Assembly (NCBI GenBank): GCA_947476745.1 | Contig: CANJRG010000006.1 | Coordinates: 112,001-176,000, forward strand | Source of the DNA: Acidimicrobiia bacterium | GTDB taxonomy: Bacteria; Actinomycetota; Acidimicrobiia; Acidimicrobiales; CAIXPF01 | Reading direction: 5' to 3' | Length of the DNA stretch: 64,000 nt | In this document: in pieces, positions 46,255 through 53,339 of the stretch | Position numbering within the stretch: position 1 is the stretch's first letter | How the letters are laid out: every line of letters begins with the position of its first letter | Notes under the pieces: model-generated | Database searches by the model: none | Seen by the model: only the letters and a program-made list of their open reading frames with translations | Told to the model about the DNA's origin: nothing | Translations under genes and position numbers: made by a program

Positions 46255-47570
46255 TGCCACCACCCTGCAGCCTGTTCGTGCCATCGCAGGTCGTAGCCGT
46301 TGGCCGCGAGGTCGTCGGCGAGGTCGTGGGGCAGCGGGCTCGACGGGACGGCACGGCCGTCGGGTCCGGGTGTGTAGAGCTCGTTGGTGATCACCTGGCG
46401 CCCGTCCGCGCCGACGACCTGACGGATCGAGGCCACGTGCCGCCCGTTGCGCGACTTCGCGATGAACACGACGAGGTCGATCGCCGAGGAGGCGAGCTGG
46501 TTGGTGGCCTCGAGTGAGAGCCGTTCGGGTGCTTGCATGGCGTACAGGGCGAGCTTGTTGAACACGGTTCCCGAGGAGTCTGCGTGCAGGGTGCACATCG
46601 AGCCGTCGTTGCCCTGGCTCATCGCGTTGAGCATCGGGATGACCTCGTCGCCACGAACCTCGCCGACGATCACCCGGTCCGGGTTCATCCGCAGGCTCAT
46701 CCGCACCAGGTCCGCCGCGGTGACCAGGCCGACGCCTTCGACGTTGGCCTCTCTCGCTTCCAGCGCAACGACATCGGGGTGGAGCTCAGGGAAGCGGTCC
46801 AACCCCAGCTCCAGCTCGGTCTCGATGGTGACAATGCGTTCGTCGCTCGGGATCTCAGCGGCCAGAGCGCGGAGCATCGTTGTCTTTCCGGCCCCGGTGG
46901 CGCCGGCCACGATGATCTGGCGCTTCGCCCGCACGGCGGCGGCGAGCAACTCCTTGATGCCGGCATCAAGGGCACCGAGCCGAACCAGGTCGTCGAGTGT
47001 CACCTTCATGAAGCGATGACGCCGGATCGCGACCGACGGCCGGTCGCACACCCACGCAACAGCGAAGAGCCGACTCCCGTCCGGGAGCTGCAGGTTGAGC
47101 GACGGCCGACCCGGGTTGAACTCGCGCTCCGACAACCCGTACCGCCGGCCGATCTCACGAAGCGTGTCGATCAGGTCGTCGTCGCTCTCGGCGATGGCGG
47201 GCCCGGGGACCTTGGTGCCATCGGCGTACTCGACGAACACCCGGTCGTAGCCGTTGGCGATGATGTTCGAGATCCGCTGGTCTTCGAGCAAGGGCTGCAG
47301 GCGGCCCAGCTGGAAGATGCGGTCGAAGACGGCTCGTGCGATCTCCTGCTCTGCGTCATCGGAGAGGACCGGGGTGCCCGTCGTGATCGCATCCTGGGCA
47401 AGTTGCTCGAGCTCGGCGTTGACCAGCTGACGAGCGAGCAGTCGCTCGTCGTCGGGTGACAGACGACGGCCACCGTCGATCTCTGCAGTGCGGGAGCGGC
47501 GGGTGAGTTCGGCCGCGACGGTCGCGCGAATGCGTTGGACGAGACGGTCGTCGGGTTCGAGGATCGTCAT
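46251..47570 (-). CDS. tadA: TadA/CpaF-type secretion ATPase
   Basis: A protein of 439 residues. Walker A VAGATGAGKTTM (about 221-232), the Asp box TIETELELGLDRFPELHPDVVALEAR, Walker B NPDRVIVGEVRGDE and the His box SMCTLHADSSG are those of CpaF/VirB11 ATPases. It powers Tad pilus assembly. It is also the only VirB11-class ATPase in the conjugative element, so it might serve transfer as well. Confidence 0.93.
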   Translation of the reverse strand: MTILEPDDRLVQRIRATVAAELTRRSRTAEIDGGRRLSPDDERLLARQLVNAELEQLAQDAITTGTPVLSDDAEQEIARAVFDRIFQLGRLQPLLEDQRISNIIANGYDRVFVEYADGTKVPGPAIAESDDDLIDTLREIGRRYGLSEREFNPGRPSLNLQLPDGSRLFAVAWVCDRPSVAIRRHRFMKVTLDDLVRLGALDAGIKELLAAAVRAKRQIIVAGATGAGKTTMLRALAAEIPSDERIVTIETELELGLDRFPELHPDVVALEAREANVEGVGLVTAADLVRMSLRMNPDRVIVGEVRGDEVIPMLNAMSQGNDGSMCTLHADSSGTVFNKLALYAMQAPERLSLEATNQLASSAIDLVVFIAKSRNGRHVASIRQVVGADGRQVITNELYTPGPDGRAVPSSPLPHDLADDLAANGYDLRWHEQAAGWWQ

Positions 47571-48280
47571 GACGCACGCTCCGCCGCCGATGTCGTGGTC
47601 AGCGCGTCGAGGAGCGCGGCGACGCTGCGGATGTACGCAGTGCGCCGCAGCCACCGGTCGAACGGCGCCGCCGAGCCGGCGATTTCGGCAGCCCGCTGGT
47701 CATCGGCGATCACGTGCACCGCACCGCCGCCGAGCGCGACGGAGATCTCCGATGCACCGTAGGGATGATCACCGACCGCGACGAGCACGGCCCGGATGCC
47801 GGAGAGGAGTTCGAGACGGGTCCTGGCGTGCTCGACGCCGCCGACGGTCGGACGGAACAGAACCAGAGCGACATCCACGTTCAACGCGGCTTCGAGCGCG
47901 CCGGAGCGCGGATCCCAACGGCCGACATCGATCACCGTGACCCCCGCCCGGGTCGCGAACAGCGACGCCAGCGGTGCCCGCAGACCGGCGAGCGCTGCGT
48001 GGGCATGGTTCGGTGAGGACGGCGCGAGGAGCGCGGTAGCCCCGTTCGCCAGCCGCTGCGTGTGCGCATCGAGCAGCTGTGGTGTCAGGCCCCGGCGCGC
48101 CGCCGCGGCGAGAGTGAGCAACCCAGGGTCGAGCGGCAGACCCGACCGAGCAGCGATGTCGCCGCCTTGCGGGTCGGCCTCGACGACCAGACCGCCGTCA
48201 CCGGCGAGGCCCGCCAGCGTGACCGCGAGCGTGGTGGCACCAGGGGCGTGCTTCACGCCTCCGACCGCGATGATGGTCAT
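47567..48280 (-). CDS. TadZ/CpaE-like ATPase homologue
   Basis: A protein of 237 residues of the MinD/ParA fold (MTIIAVGGVKHAPGATTLAVTLAGLA, then VVEADPQGGDIAAR, VTVIDVGRW and DVALVLFRPTVGGVEHARTRLELL). The P-loop is altered, with KHAPGATT instead of KGGxGKT/S. ATPase activity is therefore doubtful, as reported for some TadZ proteins. It likely places the pilus at a cell pole. It overlaps TadA by ATGA. Confidence 0.8.
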   Translation of the reverse strand: MTIIAVGGVKHAPGATTLAVTLAGLAGDGGLVVEADPQGGDIAARSGLPLDPGLLTLAAAARRGLTPQLLDAHTQRLANGATALLAPSSPNHAHAALAGLRAPLASLFATRAGVTVIDVGRWDPRSGALEAALNVDVALVLFRPTVGGVEHARTRLELLSGIRAVLVAVGDHPYGASEISVALGGGAVHVIADDQRAAEIAGSAAPFDRWLRRTAYIRSVAALLDALTTTSAAERAS

Positions 48281-48942
48281 GATCCTGACACCACGACGAC
48301 GCTGAGCCGCCCGGCTGCGCCGGCGCTCGAGATCGCCGAGGCTGACGCCTCGGGAACCAGCAGCGAGACCGAGATCGACGAGCTGGCGTCGTCGAGCGCC
48401 TCGAGGTCGATGACGCTGGAGCGCCCCCGCTCGATCGGCGTCGCCGCAGCCCCGGTGGCCGTCGCCGGAGGCGACTCGATGATCACGACGGAGTCGCCGG
48501 CTCGCAGGCCTGTCGGGTACTGCCCCGGCTTCAGCGTTGCGCCCGCGAGGGCCATGCCCTCGGGGATGCGGGGTCCGTCGCTCACCTGGGAACGGGCGAG
48601 CAACGAGCCGGGAACGAGCGCCGTGACCGCGACCTTTCCGATGAGTGACTCGCGATTGGCTGCGTCGATCGTGGCGAGGTCCGTGTCGGAGGAGATCGAA
48701 ACGACGGTGAGGTCGGCGGCGGTGATCAGCTGGCCCGCAGCGACCGGCTGGCGTACCGCCACGACCTCGATGCGGTCGCTGGCGTTTCCGTACAGCGCGA
48801 CGACGCCGAGGACGGACAGGATCACGATGACGACGCCGAGCGCCATGCGTGTGTGATTGCGTCGAGCCGGGGGTGGGGGAGCGGCCGTCGGACGCTGTCC
48901 GTTGAGGGGCGGCGCAGCCGGCCGCGTGAGCGTTGTGGTCAT
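48277..48942 (-). CDS. SAF-domain protein (CpaB/RcpC-like)
   Basis: A protein of 221 residues. A basic N terminus and one membrane helix (about 33-52) precede an SAF domain (VVAVRQPVAAGQLITAADLTVV, VAVTALVPGSLLARSQVS). This is the layout of CpaB/RcpC Tad proteins, which sit on the periplasmic or cell-wall side. Confidence 0.83.
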   Translation of the reverse strand: MTTTLTRPAAPPLNGQRPTAAPPPPARRNHTRMALGVVIVILSVLGVVALYGNASDRIEVVAVRQPVAAGQLITAADLTVVSISSDTDLATIDAANRESLIGKVAVTALVPGSLLARSQVSDGPRIPEGMALAGATLKPGQYPTGLRAGDSVVIIESPPATATGAAATPIERGRSSVIDLEALDDASSSISVSLLVPEASASAISSAGAAGRLSVVVVSGS

Positions 48943-48954
48943 CGTCAGCCTTTC

Positions 48955-49758
48955 TCAGGTCCCGCGTGTGTTCACGGCCTGCACCTCACCCACCCGAACG
49001 GTGAAGGTGGTGGTGCGATCGATCGTCCCGAGGTCGCCGCCACCGACGAACCCGACGACATCCCACGTCGCTCGCCAACGGACCGTGACCGATACGGGGA
49101 AGGTGCTCCCGGGCTGGCCGGCCGACGATCGTGCGTAGGTGTGTGAACAGGGCGAGGACTGCGTCGCGGCAGGGCGGGAAGGGTCGAACGGAGTGCCCGG
49201 ACCGTCGCACACCACAGTGCTGCCATCGCCCATCGTCCACGTGGCCGAGACCGGATCGGCGGTCACCGTCACGGTGATCCCAGGAACGGACACGCTGGAC
49301 GTCTCTCGAGTCCAACTGCCGTCGAGCCACATCCAGGTCGGCAGGTTGACGATCTGGTCGCCCGCCGGGTTGAGCCGCGGCACCGGAAGGGGGAGCGGGA
49401 GATACCGGCGGGCTTCGGCGAGGAGCTGCTGTGGGTTGCGGCGGCTGATGTAGACGGACCCGACGAACGCGCCGTCGCACCACTTCTCGTACCACTGACC
49501 GGTGCCATCGGTCTGTACGCGCTGCCCGGTGTCCTCGTCGTAGACAGCGATGTCGTCGGGGATGTTGAGCACGGTGTACGTGCACACGGGCCGTCGACCG
49601 CTGGAGGAGCCGCCGGGCTGGTTGCCGCCGGTGTGAGCTCCGGAGTGGACGCCTCCACCGTCGGTGTTCGCCGATCCGCCGGTGTCGGCCGCCGCCGGGG
49701 TGGCGGTGACGAGCACGGCGATGATGATCACGGCGGCGGTCAGCGTGGCGCGGCGCAT
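48955..49758 (-). CDS. Secreted protein of Tad operon
   Basis: A protein of 267 residues from ATG 49758, with a signal peptide (MRRATLTAAVIIIAVLVTATPAAA). The mature part begins with a Gly/Ser-rich stretch. Beta-rich modules follow, including ITVTVTADPVSATWTMGDG, a PKD-like signature (TWTMGDGSTVVCDGPG then SPCSHTYARSS). Two Cys pairs may form disulfides. It is probably an exported surface or pilus-associated protein. Confidence 0.7.
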   Translation of the reverse strand: MRRATLTAAVIIIAVLVTATPAAADTGGSANTDGGGVHSGAHTGGNQPGGSSSGRRPVCTYTVLNIPDDIAVYDEDTGQRVQTDGTGQWYEKWCDGAFVGSVYISRRNPQQLLAEARRYLPLPLPVPRLNPAGDQIVNLPTWMWLDGSWTRETSSVSVPGITVTVTADPVSATWTMGDGSTVVCDGPGTPFDPSRPAATQSSPCSHTYARSSAGQPGSTFPVSVTVRWRATWDVVGFVGGGDLGTIDRTTTFTVRVGEVQAVNTRGT

Positions 49759-50393
49759 CCGTCCCCCTCGTCGCTGATGGCGGACACCTTCCACACGCCG
49801 CCCTCGCGGACGAACGTCATCAGCACCTGATGACGGAGCGGGTTGTCGGTGTCGACGCGTGAGCCGTCGCTCGCGCGGTACAGCCCCGTGGTGTCGTCGT
49901 AGCAGTCACGCACCTGCGCCGTGTCCCCGTTGATCGAGACGACGGTCGGCGCGATCTCGACTGCGCCGCGCACGACGTAGCCCGATGCTGCGTTGGACGA
50001 GAAGTAGGCGAGCAACCGGTTGAGCGAGGCACCGGTGGTCCGCTCGGCGAGACGCGCTCGCGTCGCTTCGCCGTCGAACGGCCCTGCGTTCGAGCCGATC
50101 GAGAGATACATGTCCCAGAAGGCGCGGACGGCGGCGGTCAGCTCCGCGTTCGACGCACCGGCCACGACCGTCGTTGTCGAGGATGCAGCCGATGTCGTCG
50201 TGCTCGACCCCATGGCAGTCGTCGACGTGGTCGACGGTGTCGACGCGGCAACCGTTGAGCCGGCTCGACCGGTCGTGGTCGCCGCCTCGTTGCGGTCATC
50301 GGTCGCGGAGGAGCAGGCCGACGAGAAGATGGCCAGCCCGATAAGGGCAACGGCGAGCTGTCGGCGGTACGGAGCGAAGGAACGTCGTGCCAT
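49740..50393 (-). CDS. Lipoprotein, first gene of Tad operon
   Basis: A protein of 217 residues from ATG 50393. The N terminus MARRSFAPYRRQLAVALIGLAIFSSAC ends in a lipobox (FSSAC), then a Thr/Ser linker. The C-terminal domain has VRAFWDMYLSIGSNAG and HQVLMTFVREGGVWKVSAI, resembling NTF2-like folds. Promoter element E ends exactly 6 nt before the ATG, which fixes the start and suggests a leaderless mRNA. A longer frame exists upstream but would read through the promoter. Confidence 0.75.
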   Translation of the reverse strand: MARRSFAPYRRQLAVALIGLAIFSSACSSATDDRNEAATTTGRAGSTVAASTPSTTSTTAMGSSTTTSAASSTTTVVAGASNAELTAAVRAFWDMYLSIGSNAGPFDGEATRARLAERTTGASLNRLLAYFSSNAASGYVVRGAVEIAPTVVSINGDTAQVRDCYDDTTGLYRASDGSRVDTDNPLRHQVLMTFVREGGVWKVSAISDEGDGCAAPR

Positions 50394-50399
50394 GCCCCA

Positions 50400-50429
50400 G
50401 ATAAGCGCGCTGGACTCGCGGCGCGCGAC
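50400..50429 (-). promoter_or_regulatory. Transfer-regulon promoter element E (Tad operon)
   Basis: On the minus strand: GTCGCGC (50429-50423), 13 nt, CGCGCTTATC (50409-50400), 6 nt, ATG (50393). The spacing to the start codon is identical to that of element B. Confidence 0.7.
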
Positions 50430-50559
50430 AAGCGGGATCGCGACGAATGTGTGCTTCGTCGTCGCTCGCTGCCGCTTGCCCCTCCCGGATCGCATGGTGC
50501 CCACGGAACCCCAGGCACTTGGTGTACTTCAACGACTTGTTGAGCACCTCAGGGTTCCC

Positions 50560-50581
50560 GAGTGAACCTCGAGGTTCACTC
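50560..50581. terminator. Perfect 22-bp palindrome at the HxlR stop codon
   Basis: GAGTGAACCTC joined to its reverse complement GAGGTTCACTC forms a perfect palindrome that includes the HxlR gene stop. It can end HxlR transcription, or act as an operator. The rest of 50430-50559 shows only a loose GGAACCC/GGGTTCC inverted repeat (50505-50511, 50552-50558). Confidence 0.5.
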
Positions 50582-51038
50582 ACACGGCGGCGCGGTGAGC
50601 TTCCGCGTCGAGGTCGATGACTCCCGGTTGGTCGAGATGGTCCCGGCCCCAGCGGAAGATCGCCGCGATCGGCTCGAGCAGGCTCTGGCCCGTGGCGGTG
50701 AGCGCCCAGCCGACACCTGTGCTGGTGTCCTCCCGCATGATCACCTGCTCGACGAGGTCTTCCTTCTCAAGTGTTCGGAGCGTGTCGCGCAGGACCTTGA
50801 GCTGAATGCCCTTGATCTCCATCCGGATCTGGAACTGCCGGCGCGGCCCGTGCTCCAGCGCCCGGACGATCCCGACAACCCACTTGCGGCTCACGATGGC
50901 CAGCGCTCGCTGGTAGGTGACCATCCACAGCAGGGCATCGACCTCGCCGGGTTGCGCGCCGGGGCCGCCGATGTCGCCGCCTCCAGCACGGAGAGCGGTC
51001 GAGCGGTCATTGCCGCTGGTCGCCGTACGTCCGGTCAT
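50580..51038 (-). CDS. HxlR-family transcriptional regulator
   Basis: A protein of 152 residues from ATG 51038. The winged-helix region has VSRKWVVGIVRALEHGPRRQFQIRMEIKGIQLKVLRDTLRTLEKEDLVEQVIM, then GVGWALTATGQSLLEPIAAIFRWGRDHLD, as in HxlR proteins. The usual N-terminal Cys of redox-sensing members is not seen. It diverges from the sigma-like gene across a 243-nt region full of CGTTGAGG repeats and is a prime candidate to bind them. Confidence 0.82.
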   Translation of the reverse strand: MTGRTATSGNDRSTALRAGGGDIGGPGAQPGEVDALLWMVTYQRALAIVSRKWVVGIVRALEHGPRRQFQIRMEIKGIQLKVLRDTLRTLEKEDLVEQVIMREDTSTGVGWALTATGQSLLEPIAAIFRWGRDHLDQPGVIDLDAEAHRAAV

Positions 51039-51101
51039 CTCATATCGCCTCGGGTCACGGAGTGTGACAGGCGGGACAGTCGCTCGTAAACAGTCGATAT
51101 G

Positions 51102-51232
51102 CCCAATTGGGTGTGTTGAGGCCGATCCGACCCCTCGTTGAGGCCTCAACGGTCATCTCACCAGGGATTTCCCGGCATGTTGAGGCACCGTTGAGGCTGT
51201 CGTCGAGGATCGCGTTGAGGTTCTCGTTGAGG
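51102..51232. repeat. CGTTGAGG repeat array, HxlR/sigma-like intergenic region
   Basis: The GTTGAGG unit occurs at 51115, 51137, 51179, 51190, 51214 and 51226 on the plus strand, plus an inverted copy that makes a perfect 16-bp palindrome CGTTGAGGCCTCAACG (51136-51151). Start-to-start distances are 22, 42, 11, 24 and 12, close to whole turns of the helix. A further palindrome CCCAATTGGG lies at 51102-51111. This is an iteron-like operator array between divergent regulators. Confidence 0.65.
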
Positions 51233-51281
51233 TGGAGCCGTCACGGTCAGCGCTGTTTCCAAGTGGAAGGAGCGCAATCCA

Positions 51282-51989
51282 ATGCGACAAACCCTCTTTG
51301 CCCGTATTGACGCAGAGTGGTCGACCTTCGTCGACAGCCCCGTGGTCCATCGCCGTTTCGGGCAGTGGCAGCGAGCCGACCTCGACCTGGCGGAGTTCGT
51401 CGACCTCGACCACCTCGTCCGGTTCGCCCAGACCCCGGGCCAGCCGGCGGCGAGCGACGACGCGCTGCGCTGCCTCGCCCGGCGCTCGAAGACCGACGAG
51501 GTCGCAGCGCGGGCCCTCCTGCAGTGCGTGCTCTACGCGCTGCCGCAACTGGCCACCAGGTTCCGCTCCGCCGCCGGCGGCGACGCAGACGAGGTCGCCG
51601 CACTGGTCGTCGCCACTGCCTTCGAGCGGATCCGCACCTACCCGGTCGACCGTCGGCCGCGCCACATCGCCGCCAACATCGTCCTCGACACCCGCCAGAT
51701 CGTGAGCCGCACCCTGTACCGACCGCGTGTGGCGGAGGTGCTCGCCGACGATCCCGCGATCCTGGCCGCGCCCGCCACTCCCATCTCTGCCGGCACTGCG
51801 GTGATCGAACTCGTCGCCGAAGCGGTGCGCGCCAAGCGAGTCGACCCGAGCGACGCGCGGATCATCGTGCTCACCCGCGTCTACGACGTTCCCGCAGACG
51901 AGCTCGCGCCCGAGTACCAGTGCCTCCCGCACAGCCTTCGCCGGCGTCGCCTTCGCGCCGAGGCCGCCCTCGCAGCGGCCGTCGCGTGA
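51282..51989 (+). CDS. Sigma-factor-like protein
   Basis: A protein of 235 residues with an AAGGAG ribosome binding site. The middle, SKTDEVAARALLQCVLYALPQLATRF and ALVVATAFERIRTYPVDRRPRHIAANIVLDTRQIVSR, resembles sigma region 2. The C terminus, SDARIIVLTRVYDVPADELAPEYQCLPHSLRRRRLRAEAAL, resembles region 4 with its helix-turn-helix. It matches a divergent group of sigma-70-like proteins seen in actinobacterial mobile elements. It is the natural candidate to read the five bipartite promoters. Confidence 0.6.
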   Translation: MRQTLFARIDAEWSTFVDSPVVHRRFGQWQRADLDLAEFVDLDHLVRFAQTPGQPAASDDALRCLARRSKTDEVAARALLQCVLYALPQLATRFRSAAGGDADEVAALVVATAFERIRTYPVDRRPRHIAANIVLDTRQIVSRTLYRPRVAEVLADDPAILAAPATPISAGTAVIELVAEAVRAKRVDPSDARIIVLTRVYDVPADELAPEYQCLPHSLRRRRLRAEAALAAAVA

Positions 51990-52031
51990 ACGGGTCGACC
52001 TGATGTCGCATACCTCGCGTACGATCGCGTC

Positions 52032-52499
52032 GTGCGACCCTGGCGTCGCCGTCGCCCTGCCGGCAGCCCGCAGGTGCCCATCCCACCGCCCGTCCCGCTG
52101 TGGCCTTCAGTCCCGACCGTCGTGCGCCTCGGCCCGGACCGCGGCGTGGTCGATGCGCCGTGGGGACTCGGCGTCCACGCCATCGCCAACATCTGGCCCG
52201 ATCCGGCGACACCGAGGGCCTGGGCGCGAGCGTGGTGGCCACGCTCGCCTTGCGGGCCGGCCGTGGTCGCTCCGCTCGATCTCCAGATCGGCCACGTGCT
52301 GGAGGTCCACGGCGAGCGCGGACGGTTCGCCTACGGGTGGATCGCCGATGTCGACGATCGTCGGTTCGTGCTCGCTGCCGCACCCGACGCGTTCGCTGCG
52401 CTGGACGCTGCTGCTCGTGCGCTCGCGGTGTGGCATGCCGCTGAGCTCGCCGGTGTGGAGGAGGAGTGGCGCAGCAGGATTCGGCGAGCGCAGCAGTGA
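52032..52499 (+). CDS. Hypothetical protein after the sigma-like gene
   Basis: A protein of 155 residues starting at GTG. A Pro/Arg-rich start is followed by a compact domain with VVAPLDLQIGHVLEVHGERGRFAYGWIADVDDRRFVLAAAP and a C-terminal helix. Same-direction spacing of 42 nt suggests cotranscription with the sigma-like gene. No family is recognised. Confidence 0.6.
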   Translation: MRPWRRRRPAGSPQVPIPPPVPLWPSVPTVVRLGPDRGVVDAPWGLGVHAIANIWPDPATPRAWARAWWPRSPCGPAVVAPLDLQIGHVLEVHGERGRFAYGWIADVDDRRFVLAAAPDAFAALDAAARALAVWHAAELAGVEEEWRSRIRRAQQ

Positions 52500-52538
52500 A
52501 TCCGACCCGACCCCGAGGCGAGCAGCGGGAGGGCAGCG

Positions 52539-53339
52539 ATGACCCGCGTGCTCTACCTCACGGCACGGTGCAGCCGAGGATGCGAGCTATGGGGGACGCC
52601 CTCGCAGATCGAGCGTCACGTCCGCGAGGGCAGCTGCCGGGGGACGGCGTGGTTCCGCCGGCCGCTCCGGACGGTCTTCATCCAGCCCCAGTACATGGCC
52701 ATGCTGCAGGACACGGCCGCGGCGGATCTGATCACGGCGCACGCCGACCGGCAGACGGCCGACGGCGCCGAACGGTGGCGCAAGCCGTACGCGGTCTGGG
52801 CCGGGGGACACCTCCACAGTCCGCTCGCCGATGTGGAGCCACGGGTCTGGTGGCTGGCCATCAAGCCGTACCTAGATGCCGGCGTACCCGCCGGCGAGGT
52901 CGTCGACCTGGCGCTCGATCGCCGGTCCTTCGAGGACCTCATGCCAGAGGGGCACCTCGAGCAGTTCACCGCCTGCCCCGACTGCGGTGAGCTGGTCGTG
53001 CAGGTCGGCCGCCACCGGCAGGCCAGCACTCGCTGCCGGATGGCCCGGGCCGCGAACCAGGTCCTCGAGCTCTGGGATGACGGGTACCGCGACCCCTGGT
53101 CCGCGGCCGACAAGCCACCGCTCATCTGGGGCGACCTCCAGGTGGCCCGCTGGAAGCGCCGGCTCACCGTCGTCGAGTTCCCGAGGAACAACGCCGTTCT
53201 GATCGGACCCGAAGGAGGTATCCGACACGGTCCGGAGCGACCGTACTTCGGTCAGTGTCACAGGGCCCGTGTACCGTCTTTCCAGTTCGACCGGGCGGGC
53301 GAGGGGCCCCGTCGGTCGCCCGATCCGGAGACGCAATGA
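52539..53339 (+). CDS. Hypothetical protein with zinc ribbon
   Basis: A protein of 266 residues with a GGGAGGG ribosome binding site. Cys pairs appear near the start (CSRGC) and in CPDCGELVVQVGRHRQASTRC (about 149-169), which could bind zinc. The last ~35 residues overlap a small inverted repeat and look non-conserved. Its stop overlaps the ATG of the DUF262 gene (ATGA). It may be part of the GmrSD unit, but no family is recognised. Confidence 0.6.
   Translation: MTRVLYLTARCSRGCELWGTPSQIERHVREGSCRGTAWFRRPLRTVFIQPQYMAMLQDTAAADLITAHADRQTADGAERWRKPYAVWAGGHLHSPLADVEPRVWWLAIKPYLDAGVPAGEVVDLALDRRSFEDLMPEGHLEQFTACPDCGELVVQVGRHRQASTRCRMARAANQVLELWDDGYRDPWSAADKPPLIWGDLQVARWKRRLTVVEFPRNNAVLIGPEGGIRHGPERPYFGQCHRARVPSFQFDRAGEGPRRSPDPETQ

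Noticed and set aside
50340..50345. A further GATAAG near promoter element E
   Set aside because: It lies inside the lipoprotein coding region and lacks both the CGCG flank and the second half-site at 13 nt.
51115..51232. CRISPR array
   Set aside because: The repeats are only 7-9 bp with short irregular spacers and no cas genes are in the window.
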